Shown here piece after piece: positions 30,601-37,407 of a stretch of 64,000 nt of DNA. The notes under the pieces were generated by a model, which was not told the origin of the DNA, did no database searches, and saw only the letters and a list, made by a program, of their open reading frames with translations. The first letter of the stretch is position 1. Each line of letters opens with the position of its first letter. The position numbers and the translations under genes are program-made. Source of the stretch: Saccharothrix sp. ALI-22-I (lineage in GTDB: Bacteria; Actinomycetota; Actinomycetes; Mycobacteriales; Pseudonocardiaceae); the NCBI RefSeq assembly GCF_001984175.1, contig NZ_MTQP01000068.1, forward strand, positions 372,001-436,000. Reading direction: 5' to 3'.

Positions 30601-32661
30601 CTAGCCGACCAGCAGGAAGCGGGAGGCGGTGCGGGCGGCAGCGTTGACCACGACGCGTGCCACGCCCGCCGAGTCGAGCAGCGACGGGTCCAGGTCCTCG
30701 ACGGTGATCGCCGCGTTCTCCGCGATGCGCCGCGCCGGTTCGGCGAACGCGGCGGCGAACGCCTGCCAGCCCGCGATCTCCTCGGCTGTGCCGACCGCGT
30801 CCGCGGCAAGACGGGCGCCCACCTCGGCCAATCCCACCCCACCACCGCGCAACACGCCCTCGTGCGCCGCACTGTGCACGGCACGTACAGCGCGCTCCAC
30901 CTTGCCCACGTCCTCAGCACCAGCCCAGATGAGACCGGCGGCGTCATCACCGGCCGACGCGCGCCCGGCGAACATCACCGTGTCCCGTTCCGTCACCACG
31001 ACTTTCACCGCGCGCCCCAGCGACCGCAGGATTTCCGACCCACCCGGCAGGTTCCCGTCGAGTACCGAGCCGCCCACCACCCCTTGGAGTCGGTTCAGGT
31101 GGTCGGGGTCGGCGACGACCGCGACGACAGGCCGCTTCATCCCGATCCGCACCAACTCGGCCAACGTCGCGCGCGGCAACTCCTCGCACACCACGAGCAC
31201 GCTCTGATCTGCACCGACGTTCCCGAACACAGTCTTGAGGCCTCTGGGGAGGGGGCCGGTCTTCAGCAAGACCCGCGAGTCGACCAGGACGGCCTCACGA
31301 CGGGCGGTGTCGGTCACGAACATGCTCGACGCGTATCCCCGGTCGAGCCGCATACCGCGACCGATCTCGTACTCCAGCCCGAAACCCTTGCTCTCCTCGA
31401 CCAAGATCGGCCCGCGCCGCCCGGTCGCCGCGACCACGTGCCCGATCAGCTTGCCGATCTCGACGTCACCCGCCGCGGCCGTGGCCAACGCGGGCACATC
31501 CGGCATCTCCAGCGGTTCCGCGGCCTCGCGGATCAGTTCGCCCGCCCGCTCGGCAGCCGCTGTCACGCCGCGCATCAGCCGTACCGGGTTGTGGCCGTCC
31601 CGCATGGCCTCGACCAGCCCGCCGATCGCCCCGCGCGCCACGGCCACCGCCGACGCCGCACCGTCACCGGCGTCCCGCCGCACCTCCTGCACCAGGTCCC
31701 GCACGTACCCCGCACCGAGCGAGTCACGCGGATCATCAGGCTGGAACGCGGCCACGATCGCCGACGCGTCCGACAGCTCCACCGGCCTCCGGTCCACGAA
31801 CACCACGGCCCGCCGACCCATCGGCCCCAACGTTCGGCACACCGGTTCGGCGGCGGCCCGGAAACCGCGTGACACCAGCAGTTGCCCGGACGTGTAGGAC
31901 GCCGTGCGCCGCAGCTGCCTGCCCGGCGCGCCACCGGCCCGCGCGATCCGCAGCGGCTGCGACGAGCCGTGCGCGAAGAACTGCGGCGTCTGGTCGGGCC
32001 GCCGAACGCGCACCTCGCCCTGCGTGTACTTGAACAGCTCGTCGACGTCGACCCACCCGTCACCGTCGAGGTCGGCGTTCCCGCTGGCCAGCCCCTCGAT
32101 CAGGACATCGGTGAACAACGACGCCTGCGGCGCGTCCAACGACAGCGAGTCCTGCTCGAACGCGTACTCGTAGGCGTTGGACGCGGTCATCACCACATAG
32201 CCGGTGCCGACGTCGTCCAGCACGGTCGTCTCACCCGCCTTGAAGCCCTCGACGAACGCGCCGCTGAAGCAGCAGTCGAGCAGCAGCAGCCGCCCGGACG
32301 CGCGGCAGTCCTCCAGCTGCTCGTTGAGGAACGATCGCGGGATCGCGGTACCGGCGGGCCGGTCCTGCACGGTGTTGGACGCGGCGAAGTACAGCCGACG
32401 CGCGGGCGTGGTGAGGCCGTGGCACGAGAAGTACAGCAGCACCAGGTCTTCGGCCTCACGCGCGGCGAGCACCTCCTCGACCGCGCGGCGGATCTCGTAG
32501 TCGGTCTTGTCGCGCAGCACCTCGACCGAGGTGAACCCGCCGACATCCGGGTCCTCCAGCACGGCGGCGAGCCGTTCCACGTCCTGCTCGGGCGCGCGCA
32601 GCCGGCTCAGCCGGACGTCCTCGTACTCGCCGGTCGCGACCAGCAGGGCGTAACGCCCCAC
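30601..32661 (-). CDS. caspase-like peptidase fused to a degenerate GroEL-like chaperonin
   Basis: The 686-residue protein has two halves. Residues 1-240 are a caspase (C14-type) domain with catalytic His81 (YFSCHG) and Cys131 (LLLDCCFSGAF), plus an EF-hand-like loop at 197-209 (DLDGDGWVDVDEL). Residues about 255-686 align along GroEL: TLGPMGRRA (277-285), DGAAS (333-337), VEESKGFGLEYEIGRGMRLD (421-440) and EGVLRGGGVGL (601-611). ATP residues are partly lost: DGTTT reads DGAAS and catalytic Asp398 reads Arg590. About 100 residues of GroEL are missing. GTG 32659-32661 lies one base after the EACC1 stop, so the two are co-translated. Probable role: regulated proteolysis or cell death. Confidence 0.9.
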   Translation of the reverse strand: MGRYALLVATGEYEDVRLSRLRAPEQDVERLAAVLEDPDVGGFTSVEVLRDKTDYEIRRAVEEVLAAREAEDLVLLYFSCHGLTTPARRLYFAASNTVQDRPAGTAIPRSFLNEQLEDCRASGRLLLLDCCFSGAFVEGFKAGETTVLDDVGTGYVVMTASNAYEYAFEQDSLSLDAPQASLFTDVLIEGLASGNADLDGDGWVDVDELFKYTQGEVRVRRPDQTPQFFAHGSSQPLRIARAGGAPGRQLRRTASYTSGQLLVSRGFRAAAEPVCRTLGPMGRRAVVFVDRRPVELSDASAIVAAFQPDDPRDSLGAGYVRDLVQEVRRDAGDGAASAVAVARGAIGGLVEAMRDGHNPVRLMRGVTAAAERAGELIREAAEPLEMPDVPALATAAAGDVEIGKLIGHVVAATGRRGPILVEESKGFGLEYEIGRGMRLDRGYASSMFVTDTARREAVLVDSRVLLKTGPLPRGLKTVFGNVGADQSVLVVCEELPRATLAELVRIGMKRPVVAVVADPDHLNRLQGVVGGSVLDGNLPGGSEILRSLGRAVKVVVTERDTVMFAGRASAGDDAAGLIWAGAEDVGKVERAVRAVHSAAHEGVLRGGGVGLAEVGARLAADAVGTAEEIAGWQAFAAAFAEPARRIAENAAITVEDLDPSLLDSAGVARVVVNAAARTASRFLLVG

Positions 32662-32662
32662 C

Positions 32663-33022
32663 TCACCCCTCGCTCTCGTGCTCGCGCAGCCACGTCTCCA
32701 GCAGGGCCTTCTGCGACCGCGCGTCGACGCCCTCGACGGTGATCTCGTCGTCACCGGTCTTGATCGTCACCTTGCGCGCGCTGCCGCGCTGCACGAACGA
32801 CGTGACCACGGACGCGACGGCGGCGGCCACGGCGGCGGGCAGCGCGCCGTTGAGGACGAGTTCGGCGACGGTGGCGCCCGCGCCGCTCTTCGAGCCGCTC
32901 GGCGCCTGGGCGGGCGCGGGTCGTGCGTCGACCTTGGCGGCCCTGACCAGCTCTTGGAGCAGCTGGTTCGTCGCCGGGGCGGCCTGGCCCGGCGCGTCGA
33001 TGAACAAGCGGAAGTCCGCCAC
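32663..33022 (-). CDS. EACC1 (effector-associated constant component 1) domain protein
   Basis: The 119-residue protein begins MADFRLFIDAPG-like (GTG start, ribosome site GGGGAGGATC). It has a central glycine/alanine membrane-like or packing helix (about 50-78, GATVAELVLNGALPAAVAAA) and ends with KVTIKTGDDEITVEGVDARS and a WLREHE helix. This pattern matches EACC1, a small invariant partner encoded with varied effectors (caspases, trypsins and others) in multicellular actinobacteria. It is thought to couple a sensor to the effector. The caspase-chaperonin effector follows one base later. The domain call is from pattern memory and deserves a profile search. Confidence 0.75.
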   Translation of the reverse strand: MADFRLFIDAPGQAAPATNQLLQELVRAAKVDARPAPAQAPSGSKSGAGATVAELVLNGALPAAVAAAVASVVTSFVQRGSARKVTIKTGDDEITVEGVDARSQKALLETWLREHESEG

Positions 33023-33221
33023 TGATCCTCCCCTGTAGAACACGATCATCCCGCAACCACGTGGACGGACCGGCGGTCCATGCGACAACGCAACGTTTCA
33101 ATGGCCAACTACGTCACTTACGCAATGAATCGCTATTATCAAGCCTTCATACGATCGAGTTTCACCGGAATAGGCCACTCAGAGCTGCTGATCCAGCCGA
33201 TCTAGGGTTACTCTCGACCCC
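33023..33221. promoter_or_regulatory. AT-richer divergent promoter region, EACC1 operon and arginine deiminase
   Basis: The region 33100-33180 is clearly less GC-rich than its surroundings (for example AATGAATCGCTATTATCAAG). On the minus strand TTGATA with a 16-18 bp spacer could act as a -35 for the EACC1-caspase operon. On the plus strand the tract lies 45-120 bp before the arginine deiminase GTG. No perfect operator palindrome was found. It is the only apparent source of transcription for both divergent genes. Confidence 0.45.
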
Positions 33222-34469
33222 GTGACTGCGCACATCGCCCAGACCGAGTCCACCGACGGCGTGCCGGCACCGGCGCCCCGAGTCGACAGCGAGGTCGGTC
33301 CGCTGCGCACGGTGCTGCTGCACCGTCCCGGCGCCGAGCTCAAGCGGCTCACCCCGCGCAACAACGACCAGCTGCTGTTCGACGGGGTGCCGTGGGTGGA
33401 CCGCGCCCAGGAGGAGCACGACGCGTTCGCCGAACTCCTGCGCGGCCGGGGCGTCGAGGTGCTGTTGCTGTCGGACCTGCTGGTCGACGCGCTGCACGAC
33501 GACCGGGCCCGGATCGCGGGCATCCACAGCGCGGTCAACGAACGGCGACTGGGCATCGACCTGGCCGACGCGTTGCGCTCGCACCTCGCGTCGATCAGCC
33601 CGGACCAGCTGGCCGCCGCACTGATGACCGGCATGACGTTCGAGGAGCTGCCGGCGGCCGAGGGCGCGTCGCTGGTCCGCAAGATGCACCACCCGATCGA
33701 CTTCGCGGTCGACCCGCTGCCGAACCTGCTGTTCACCCGCGACTCGTCGGTGTGGGTGGGCGACCGGGTCGCGATCACGTCGCTGGCGCTGCCCGCGCGT
33801 GACCGGGAGACCGCGCTGACCGACCTCATCTACGCCTACCACCCGCGGTTCCGCAAGACGGGCCGCGCGTACGGGGCGCACTCCGCGCCGGTCGAGGGCG
33901 GTGACGTGCTGCTCCTCGCGCCGGGCGTGCTGGCGATCGGCGTCGGCGAGCGGACCACGCCGGCGGGCGCCGAGTCGTTCGCCCGGTCCGCGCTGGCCGA
34001 CGGCCTGGCGCACACCGTGCTGGCGGTGCCGATCACGCAGGAGCGGGCGACCATGCACCTGGACACGGTGTGCACGATGGTCGACCGGGACGCCGTGGTG
34101 ATGTACCCGGCCGTGCGGGACAACCTGTTCGCCTTCCCGGTCCGTTCGGACGGCGCGGGCGGCGTCGTGGTCGAGGACCGGCGCCCGTTCCTGGAGGCGG
34201 CGGCCGACGCGATGGGCATCGAGAAGCTGCGCGTGATCGACACCGGGCTGGACCCGGTGACCGCGGAACGCGAGCAGTGGGACGACGGCAACAACACGCT
34301 GGCCGTCGGGCCGGGCCTCGTCGTGGCCTACGAGCGCAACGTGGAGACCAACGCGCGCCTGGAGGACGCGGGCGTCGAGGTGATCCGGATCAGCGGCTCC
34401 GAACTGGGTTCCGGCCGCGGCGGGCCGCGCTGCATGTCCTGCCCGATCGATCGCGCGCCACTGGTGTGA
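33222..34469 (+). CDS. arcA: arginine deiminase
   Basis: The 415-residue enzyme hydrolyses arginine to citrulline and ammonia. Guanidine-group-modifying motifs are present: FTRDSSVWVG, VEGGDVLLLAPG, the His-Asp in TMHLDTVCTMVDRD, and nucleophile Cys404 in GRGGPRCMSCPI near the C-terminus. The length matches bacterial ADI (about 410). No arcB, arcC or arginine/ornithine antiporter gene is adjacent, so this is a solitary enzyme and not a full ADI energy pathway. GTG 33222 starts a non-conserved 20-residue extension. A hairpin terminator follows at 34481. Confidence 0.95.
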   Translation: MTAHIAQTESTDGVPAPAPRVDSEVGPLRTVLLHRPGAELKRLTPRNNDQLLFDGVPWVDRAQEEHDAFAELLRGRGVEVLLLSDLLVDALHDDRARIAGIHSAVNERRLGIDLADALRSHLASISPDQLAAALMTGMTFEELPAAEGASLVRKMHHPIDFAVDPLPNLLFTRDSSVWVGDRVAITSLALPARDRETALTDLIYAYHPRFRKTGRAYGAHSAPVEGGDVLLLAPGVLAIGVGERTTPAGAESFARSALADGLAHTVLAVPITQERATMHLDTVCTMVDRDAVVMYPAVRDNLFAFPVRSDGAGGVVVEDRRPFLEAAADAMGIEKLRVIDTGLDPVTAEREQWDDGNNTLAVGPGLVVAYERNVETNARLEDAGVEVIRISGSELGSGRGGPRCMSCPIDRAPLV

Positions 34470-34480
34470 AATACGTCGCG

Positions 34481-34514
34481 AAAGGGTTGCCTAAGCTTTC
34501 TTCGGTAACCCTTT
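34481..34514 (+). terminator. rho-independent-like terminator of arginine deiminase
   Basis: AAAGGGTTGCC (34481-34491) pairs with GGTAACCCTTT (34504-34514) as an 11-bp stem with one G-U pair and a 12-base loop. The right arm ends in TTT followed by CC. It begins 11 bp after the stop codon. Confidence 0.65.
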
Positions 34515-34521
34515 CCTCACC

Positions 34522-34540
34522 TTTCAATAGCCTTACCTGA
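34522..34540 (+). promoter_or_regulatory. weak candidate IdeR-type iron box before ferritin
   Basis: TTTCAATAGCCTTACCTGA agrees with 12 of 19 positions of the iron-box consensus, mainly in the core and 3' half (TAGCCTTACCTGA). It lies about 38 bp upstream of the ferritin ATG. IdeR directly controls ferritin in mycobacteria, so a site is expected, but this one is degenerate. Confidence 0.35.
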
Positions 34541-34577
34541 AATGCATTAAACCGCACATTCGGTTATTGTCTGAGCC

Positions 34578-35141
34578 ATGGCGGTCAACCTGAAGAAGAT
34601 TTCACCAGCACGTGTTTCGAAGTTCCACGGCCTGCTCCAGCAGCAGGTCCGCAACGAGTTCACGGCCTCGCAGCAGTACGTGGCCATCGCGGTCTGGTAC
34701 GACGCCAACGACCTGCCCCGCTTGGCCTCGCACTTCTACAAGCAGGCTCTGGAAGAGCGCAACCACGCGATGATGATCGTGCGGTACCTGCTGGACACCG
34801 GCCTGCCGGCGGCCGTTCCCGGCGTGGACGACGTGCGCAACGAGTTCGCCGGACCGCGCGAGCCGATCGCGCTGGCGCTGGAGCAGGAGAACAAGGTCAC
34901 CGAGCAGATCGTGGCGCTGGCCAAGGCCGCCCGCGACGAGGGCGACTACCTCGGCGAGCAGTTCCTCCAGTGGTTCCTCAAGGAGCAGGTGGAGGAGGTC
35001 GCGTCGATGAACACGCTGCTCACCGTCGTGGACCGGGCCGACGGCAACCTGTTCTACGTGGAGAACTTCCTCGTTCGCGAGCACGTGGGCGAGGAGGGCG
35101 CCGACCCGACCGCGCCCAGGGCTGCTGGCGGCACCCTGTAA
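34578..35141 (+). CDS. ferritin (BfrB-like, non-heme)
   Basis: The 187-residue four-helix-bundle protein carries the ferroxidase ligands NEFTASQQYVAIAVWYD (Glu) and LEERNHAMMIVRYLL (Glu, Glu and His), with later QEN and EEQ-like residues on helix C and D. No heme-binding Met of bacterioferritins is evident, so the ferritin class fits better. The C-terminal tail (from about 160) resembles the extension of mycobacterial BfrB. It stores iron as ferric mineral in the cytoplasm. It is monocistronic between terminators at 34481 and 35166. A degenerate iron box lies upstream. Confidence 0.93.
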   Translation: MAVNLKKISPARVSKFHGLLQQQVRNEFTASQQYVAIAVWYDANDLPRLASHFYKQALEERNHAMMIVRYLLDTGLPAAVPGVDDVRNEFAGPREPIALALEQENKVTEQIVALAKAARDEGDYLGEQFLQWFLKEQVEEVASMNTLLTVVDRADGNLFYVENFLVREHVGEEGADPTAPRAAGGTL

Positions 35142-35165
35142 CGCGGTCCCGCACCGAGCGCGAAA

Positions 35166-35200
35166 CCGGAACGCCCGTCGGCGCGAGACGGGCGTTCCGG
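35166..35200. terminator. bidirectional hairpin terminator
   Basis: CCGGAACGCCCGTC (35166-35179) and GACGGGCGTTCCGG (35187-35200) form a perfect 14-bp stem with a 7-base loop. It lies between the converging ferritin and lipoprotein genes. No T tract is present, as is usual in actinobacteria. Confidence 0.8.
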
Positions 35201-35218
35201 CCGTCCAAGTCCGGCAGG

Positions 35219-35722
35219 TCAGGTCAGGCAGGCCCGGTCGACCCTGGTCAGCCCCATGCCGGTGAGCGTGTCGCCCGCGTTCTCGAAGAAGAACTTGTAC
35301 TGGGTCTCGCCGTCCAGCGCGCGGATGAAGCCGTGCGGGTACTGCTCCACGTCCGGGTAGACCTCGTGCATGCGCGCCCGCGAGTCACCGATGCGCAGGT
35401 TCTCCGGTGTGCGGACGCTCGCCTCGACCCGGATCTCCACCGCGACGCCGCCCTCGACGCCGATCCAGCCGCGCACGACCTTCAACGCGTAGACCGGGCA
35501 CGAGAACTCCGGCCCGCCCGCCTCCTCGCCGATCTCACCGGTGGCCCGAAGCTGCTCCAACGTCATGCCCAGCCGCACCGCACCGACGCCGCGGGAGTCG
35601 AGCACCGGCGTGTCGTCCACCTCGACGGTCTCGCTGACCGTGATCGTGGTGGGCGCGGTCGGCCGAGGGGTCGGGTCGCACGCGGTCAGCAGGAACAGCG
35701 CCGCGATCACCACCCGTTTCAT
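35219..35722 (-). CDS. putative lipoprotein, paralogue of the preceding gene product
   Basis: The 167-residue protein starts MKRVVIAALFLLTACDPTPR; the lipobox LTAC places the lipid on Cys15. The mature domain has VGAVRLGMTLEQLRA, a FSCPVYALKV cysteine segment, RIGDSRARMHEVYPDVEQYP and a C-terminal Cys. These align with the same elements of the 35719-36390 product, so the two are tandem paralogues with a BamE/SmpA-like repeat flavour. ATG 35720-35722 overlaps the upstream stop (ATGA). Third gene of the sigma-factor operon, so it probably acts in the envelope. Function unknown. Confidence 0.8.
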   Translation of the reverse strand: MKRVVIAALFLLTACDPTPRPTAPTTITVSETVEVDDTPVLDSRGVGAVRLGMTLEQLRATGEIGEEAGGPEFSCPVYALKVVRGWIGVEGGVAVEIRVEASVRTPENLRIGDSRARMHEVYPDVEQYPHGFIRALDGETQYKFFFENAGDTLTGMGLTRVDRACLT

Positions 35723-36390
35723 TGGTCCCCCAGGTCGCACTCGGTCGCGTTGGACTCCATCCGCACGGCCGACACCTTGCCGGCGTCGTCCAGCGGGAAC
35801 GTGTACTGCCACTCGGGCGTGCCGGTCATCCGCACGGTCAGGCGGTCGCCGTGCCGCTCAGCCTCCGGGTACCGGGCCAGCACGTCGTCCACCGACGATC
35901 CCGCACCCACCCCGGACGGCGTCACGGCCCCCAAGGGCAGCCTGATCCACACGACGACGTGGCGCGGGGACACCACGACGGCCTCACCCGGCACGGTGTC
36001 CAACACGTAGACCGTGCACCTGTCGTTCCCGGTCCGGAGGTAGGTCAGCCGGGGATTCGATGCCAGCAGCTCATCGACGGACATGCCCAGCCTGTAGGTG
36101 GAGTAGCCGCTGGGCTCCACCACTGGCCGGGGCACGGTCACCGTCGCCGTCTCGACCACGGTGGACCTCGCGGGGGCCGCCGGGTCGTTGACCAGGTTCC
36201 CGATCCCGCTCACCGCGATCCCGCCCGCCAGCAGCACGGTCAGCGAGAACGTCGCCGCCACCGCGATCCGTGAGCGCCGTCGGCGGCGCGCACCCGCCAC
36301 GATGTCGTCGGCCGCGTCCGGCGGGGCGGGCAGGTCGAGGCGTTCGTCGGCGAACAACTCGCGCAGCCGGTCGTCCAGTTCCACCGTCAC
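35719..36390 (-). CDS. membrane-anchored protein coupled to an ECF sigma factor
   Basis: The 223-residue product has a cytoplasmic N-terminus (1-45) ending in a poly-arginine stretch, one membrane helix (about 47-68) and an extracellular domain. That domain contains STYRLGMSVDELLASNPRLT, RCTVYVLDTVPG and VDDVLARYPEAE, related to the adjacent lipoprotein. GTG 36388-36390 overlaps the sigma-factor stop. Its position and single-pass layout suggest an anti-sigma role, but the cytoplasmic part is short and has no zinc-binding HxxxCxxC motif, so this is inference. Confidence 0.75.
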   Translation of the reverse strand: MTVELDDRLRELFADERLDLPAPPDAADDIVAGARRRRRSRIAVAATFSLTVLLAGGIAVSGIGNLVNDPAAPARSTVVETATVTVPRPVVEPSGYSTYRLGMSVDELLASNPRLTYLRTGNDRCTVYVLDTVPGEAVVVSPRHVVVWIRLPLGAVTPSGVGAGSSVDDVLARYPEAERHGDRLTVRMTGTPEWQYTFPLDDAGKVSAVRMESNATECDLGDQ

Positions 36391-36959
36391 CCCTCCTCCA
36401 GCCTCTTGCGCAACGTGGCCATCGCACGGCTGTTCTGGCTCTTCACGGTCCCCGGCGAGATGCCGAGGGTGGCCGCGATCTCCAGTTCCGACAGGCCCTC
36501 GTAGAACCTCAGCACGACCACCGCCCGTTGGCGGGGCGGCAGAGTCCGCAGGGCCTGCCACAGCGGCTCGTGCTCCAGCCGGTCGATACCCGATTCGCCG
36601 ATGGCGTCCGGTAGGTCGGGGACAAGCTTCTCCCGGCGGTGTCTCCGCCACCAGCTGATGTGCGTGTTCGCCATCGACCGCCGCGCGTACGCCAGCGGCT
36701 CGAACCCCTTGCGCGTCAGCGACGCCCAGCGCGCGCCCAGCTTCTCCAGCACGGTCTGCACCAGATCGGACGCATCGTGCGGGTTGCCGGTCAACGCGTG
36801 GCCGTACCGCAACAGGCTGGGCAGCGACATCCGGACGAACTCCCCGAAATCCGTCCGGACGTCGACGTCAACGTCCACATCCACCCATTCGACCGGCAGG
36901 ACCGCCGTCACCTCGTTGCCCCCTTCCGGCGACCTCCCGACCGCCGTCGAGGTGTTCAC
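36387..36959 (-). CDS. SigE-family ECF RNA polymerase sigma factor
   Basis: The 190-residue protein has sigma region 2 (about 36-100, LPSLLRYGHALTGNPHDASD, then LVQTVLEKL) and region 4 (about 130-185, LRTLPPRQRAVVVLRFYEGL, then SELEIAATLGISPGTVKSQ). This is the compact actinobacterial SigE-type ECF group. Before region 2 is an odd acidic run of alternating Val-Asp (VDVDVDVDV) encoded by a 6-bp repeat. The gene is first in a three-gene operon with two paralogous envelope proteins, indicating an envelope stress or signal role. GTG start. Confidence 0.9.
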   Translation of the reverse strand: MNTSTAVGRSPEGGNEVTAVLPVEWVDVDVDVDVRTDFGEFVRMSLPSLLRYGHALTGNPHDASDLVQTVLEKLGARWASLTRKGFEPLAYARRSMANTHISWWRRHRREKLVPDLPDAIGESGIDRLEHEPLWQALRTLPPRQRAVVVLRFYEGLSELEIAATLGISPGTVKSQNSRAMATLRKRLEEG

Positions 36960-37009
36960 GCGCGAAGGGTGCGACCCGTTGTCATCCGGAAGGTCACAAA
37001 TCGGCTAGG

Positions 37010-37333
37010 TCACAAAACCGGCAACGGCCGGAACGCGCCGTCGGAGTCCGGCGTGAACTCGTGCACGGCCACCACGGCGTCGGCCGGGATCGGCCCGTAG
37101 ACGTGCGGGAACCACGGGCCGTCCTCGGTCTCCCCCGGCTCCCACAGCACGGGCAGGCCTTCCGGGTCGATCACCAGCAGCACCAGGTCGTGCCGGTTCG
37201 GGTACAGGCGGTTGGCGGGCAGGTGCACCGTGCCGGGGTCCGAGCAGTGCACGAAACCGTCCAGGTCGAGCGGGATCGCGCCGTCCTCGCGGGCACGCGT
37301 CCACTCGGCCTTCGGGCTGATCCGCAGGATCAC
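37010..37333 (-). CDS. DUF952 family protein
   Basis: The 107-residue protein has the DUF952 hallmarks DGFVHCSDPGTVHLPANRLY and LVLLVIDPEGLPVLWEPGET, with a GPWFPHVYGPIPADAVV end. The family is small, cytoplasmic and of unknown function, structurally related to ADP-ribosyl-like folds. GTG 37331-37333 starts VILRISPKAEW, the usual N-terminus. It is separated from the DUF5926 gene by a 74-bp spacer containing an inverted pair of DnaA boxes. Confidence 0.88.
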   Translation of the reverse strand: MILRISPKAEWTRAREDGAIPLDLDGFVHCSDPGTVHLPANRLYPNRHDLVLLVIDPEGLPVLWEPGETEDGPWFPHVYGPIPADAVVAVHEFTPDSDGAFRPLPVL

Positions 37334-37360
37334 TGCGCCTCCACGGTTGCGGCCGGCGAG

Positions 37361-37405
37361 TTGTCCACAGGACCTGTGGACAACGTGGGGGATACCTGTG
37401 GACAG
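37361..37405. other. inverted pair of DnaA boxes plus a third near-match
   Basis: TTGTCCACA (37361-37369) and TGTGGACAA (37375-37383) are exact actinobacterial DnaA boxes in opposite orientation, five bases apart. TGTGGACAG (37397-37405) is one base off. They lie between the DUF5926 stop and the DUF952 start. They could be a DnaA-controlled promoter or titration site. Confidence 0.5.
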
Positions 37406-37407
37406 CT

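Noticed and set aside
30601..32661. Ordinary groEL gene
   Set aside because: The N-terminus is a caspase domain, the ATPase residues are altered and no groES is adjacent, so it is not the housekeeping chaperonin.
37361..37405. Chromosomal replication origin
   Set aside because: The DnaA boxes are only two or three in number, and no dnaA, dnaN, recF or gyr genes occur in the window.
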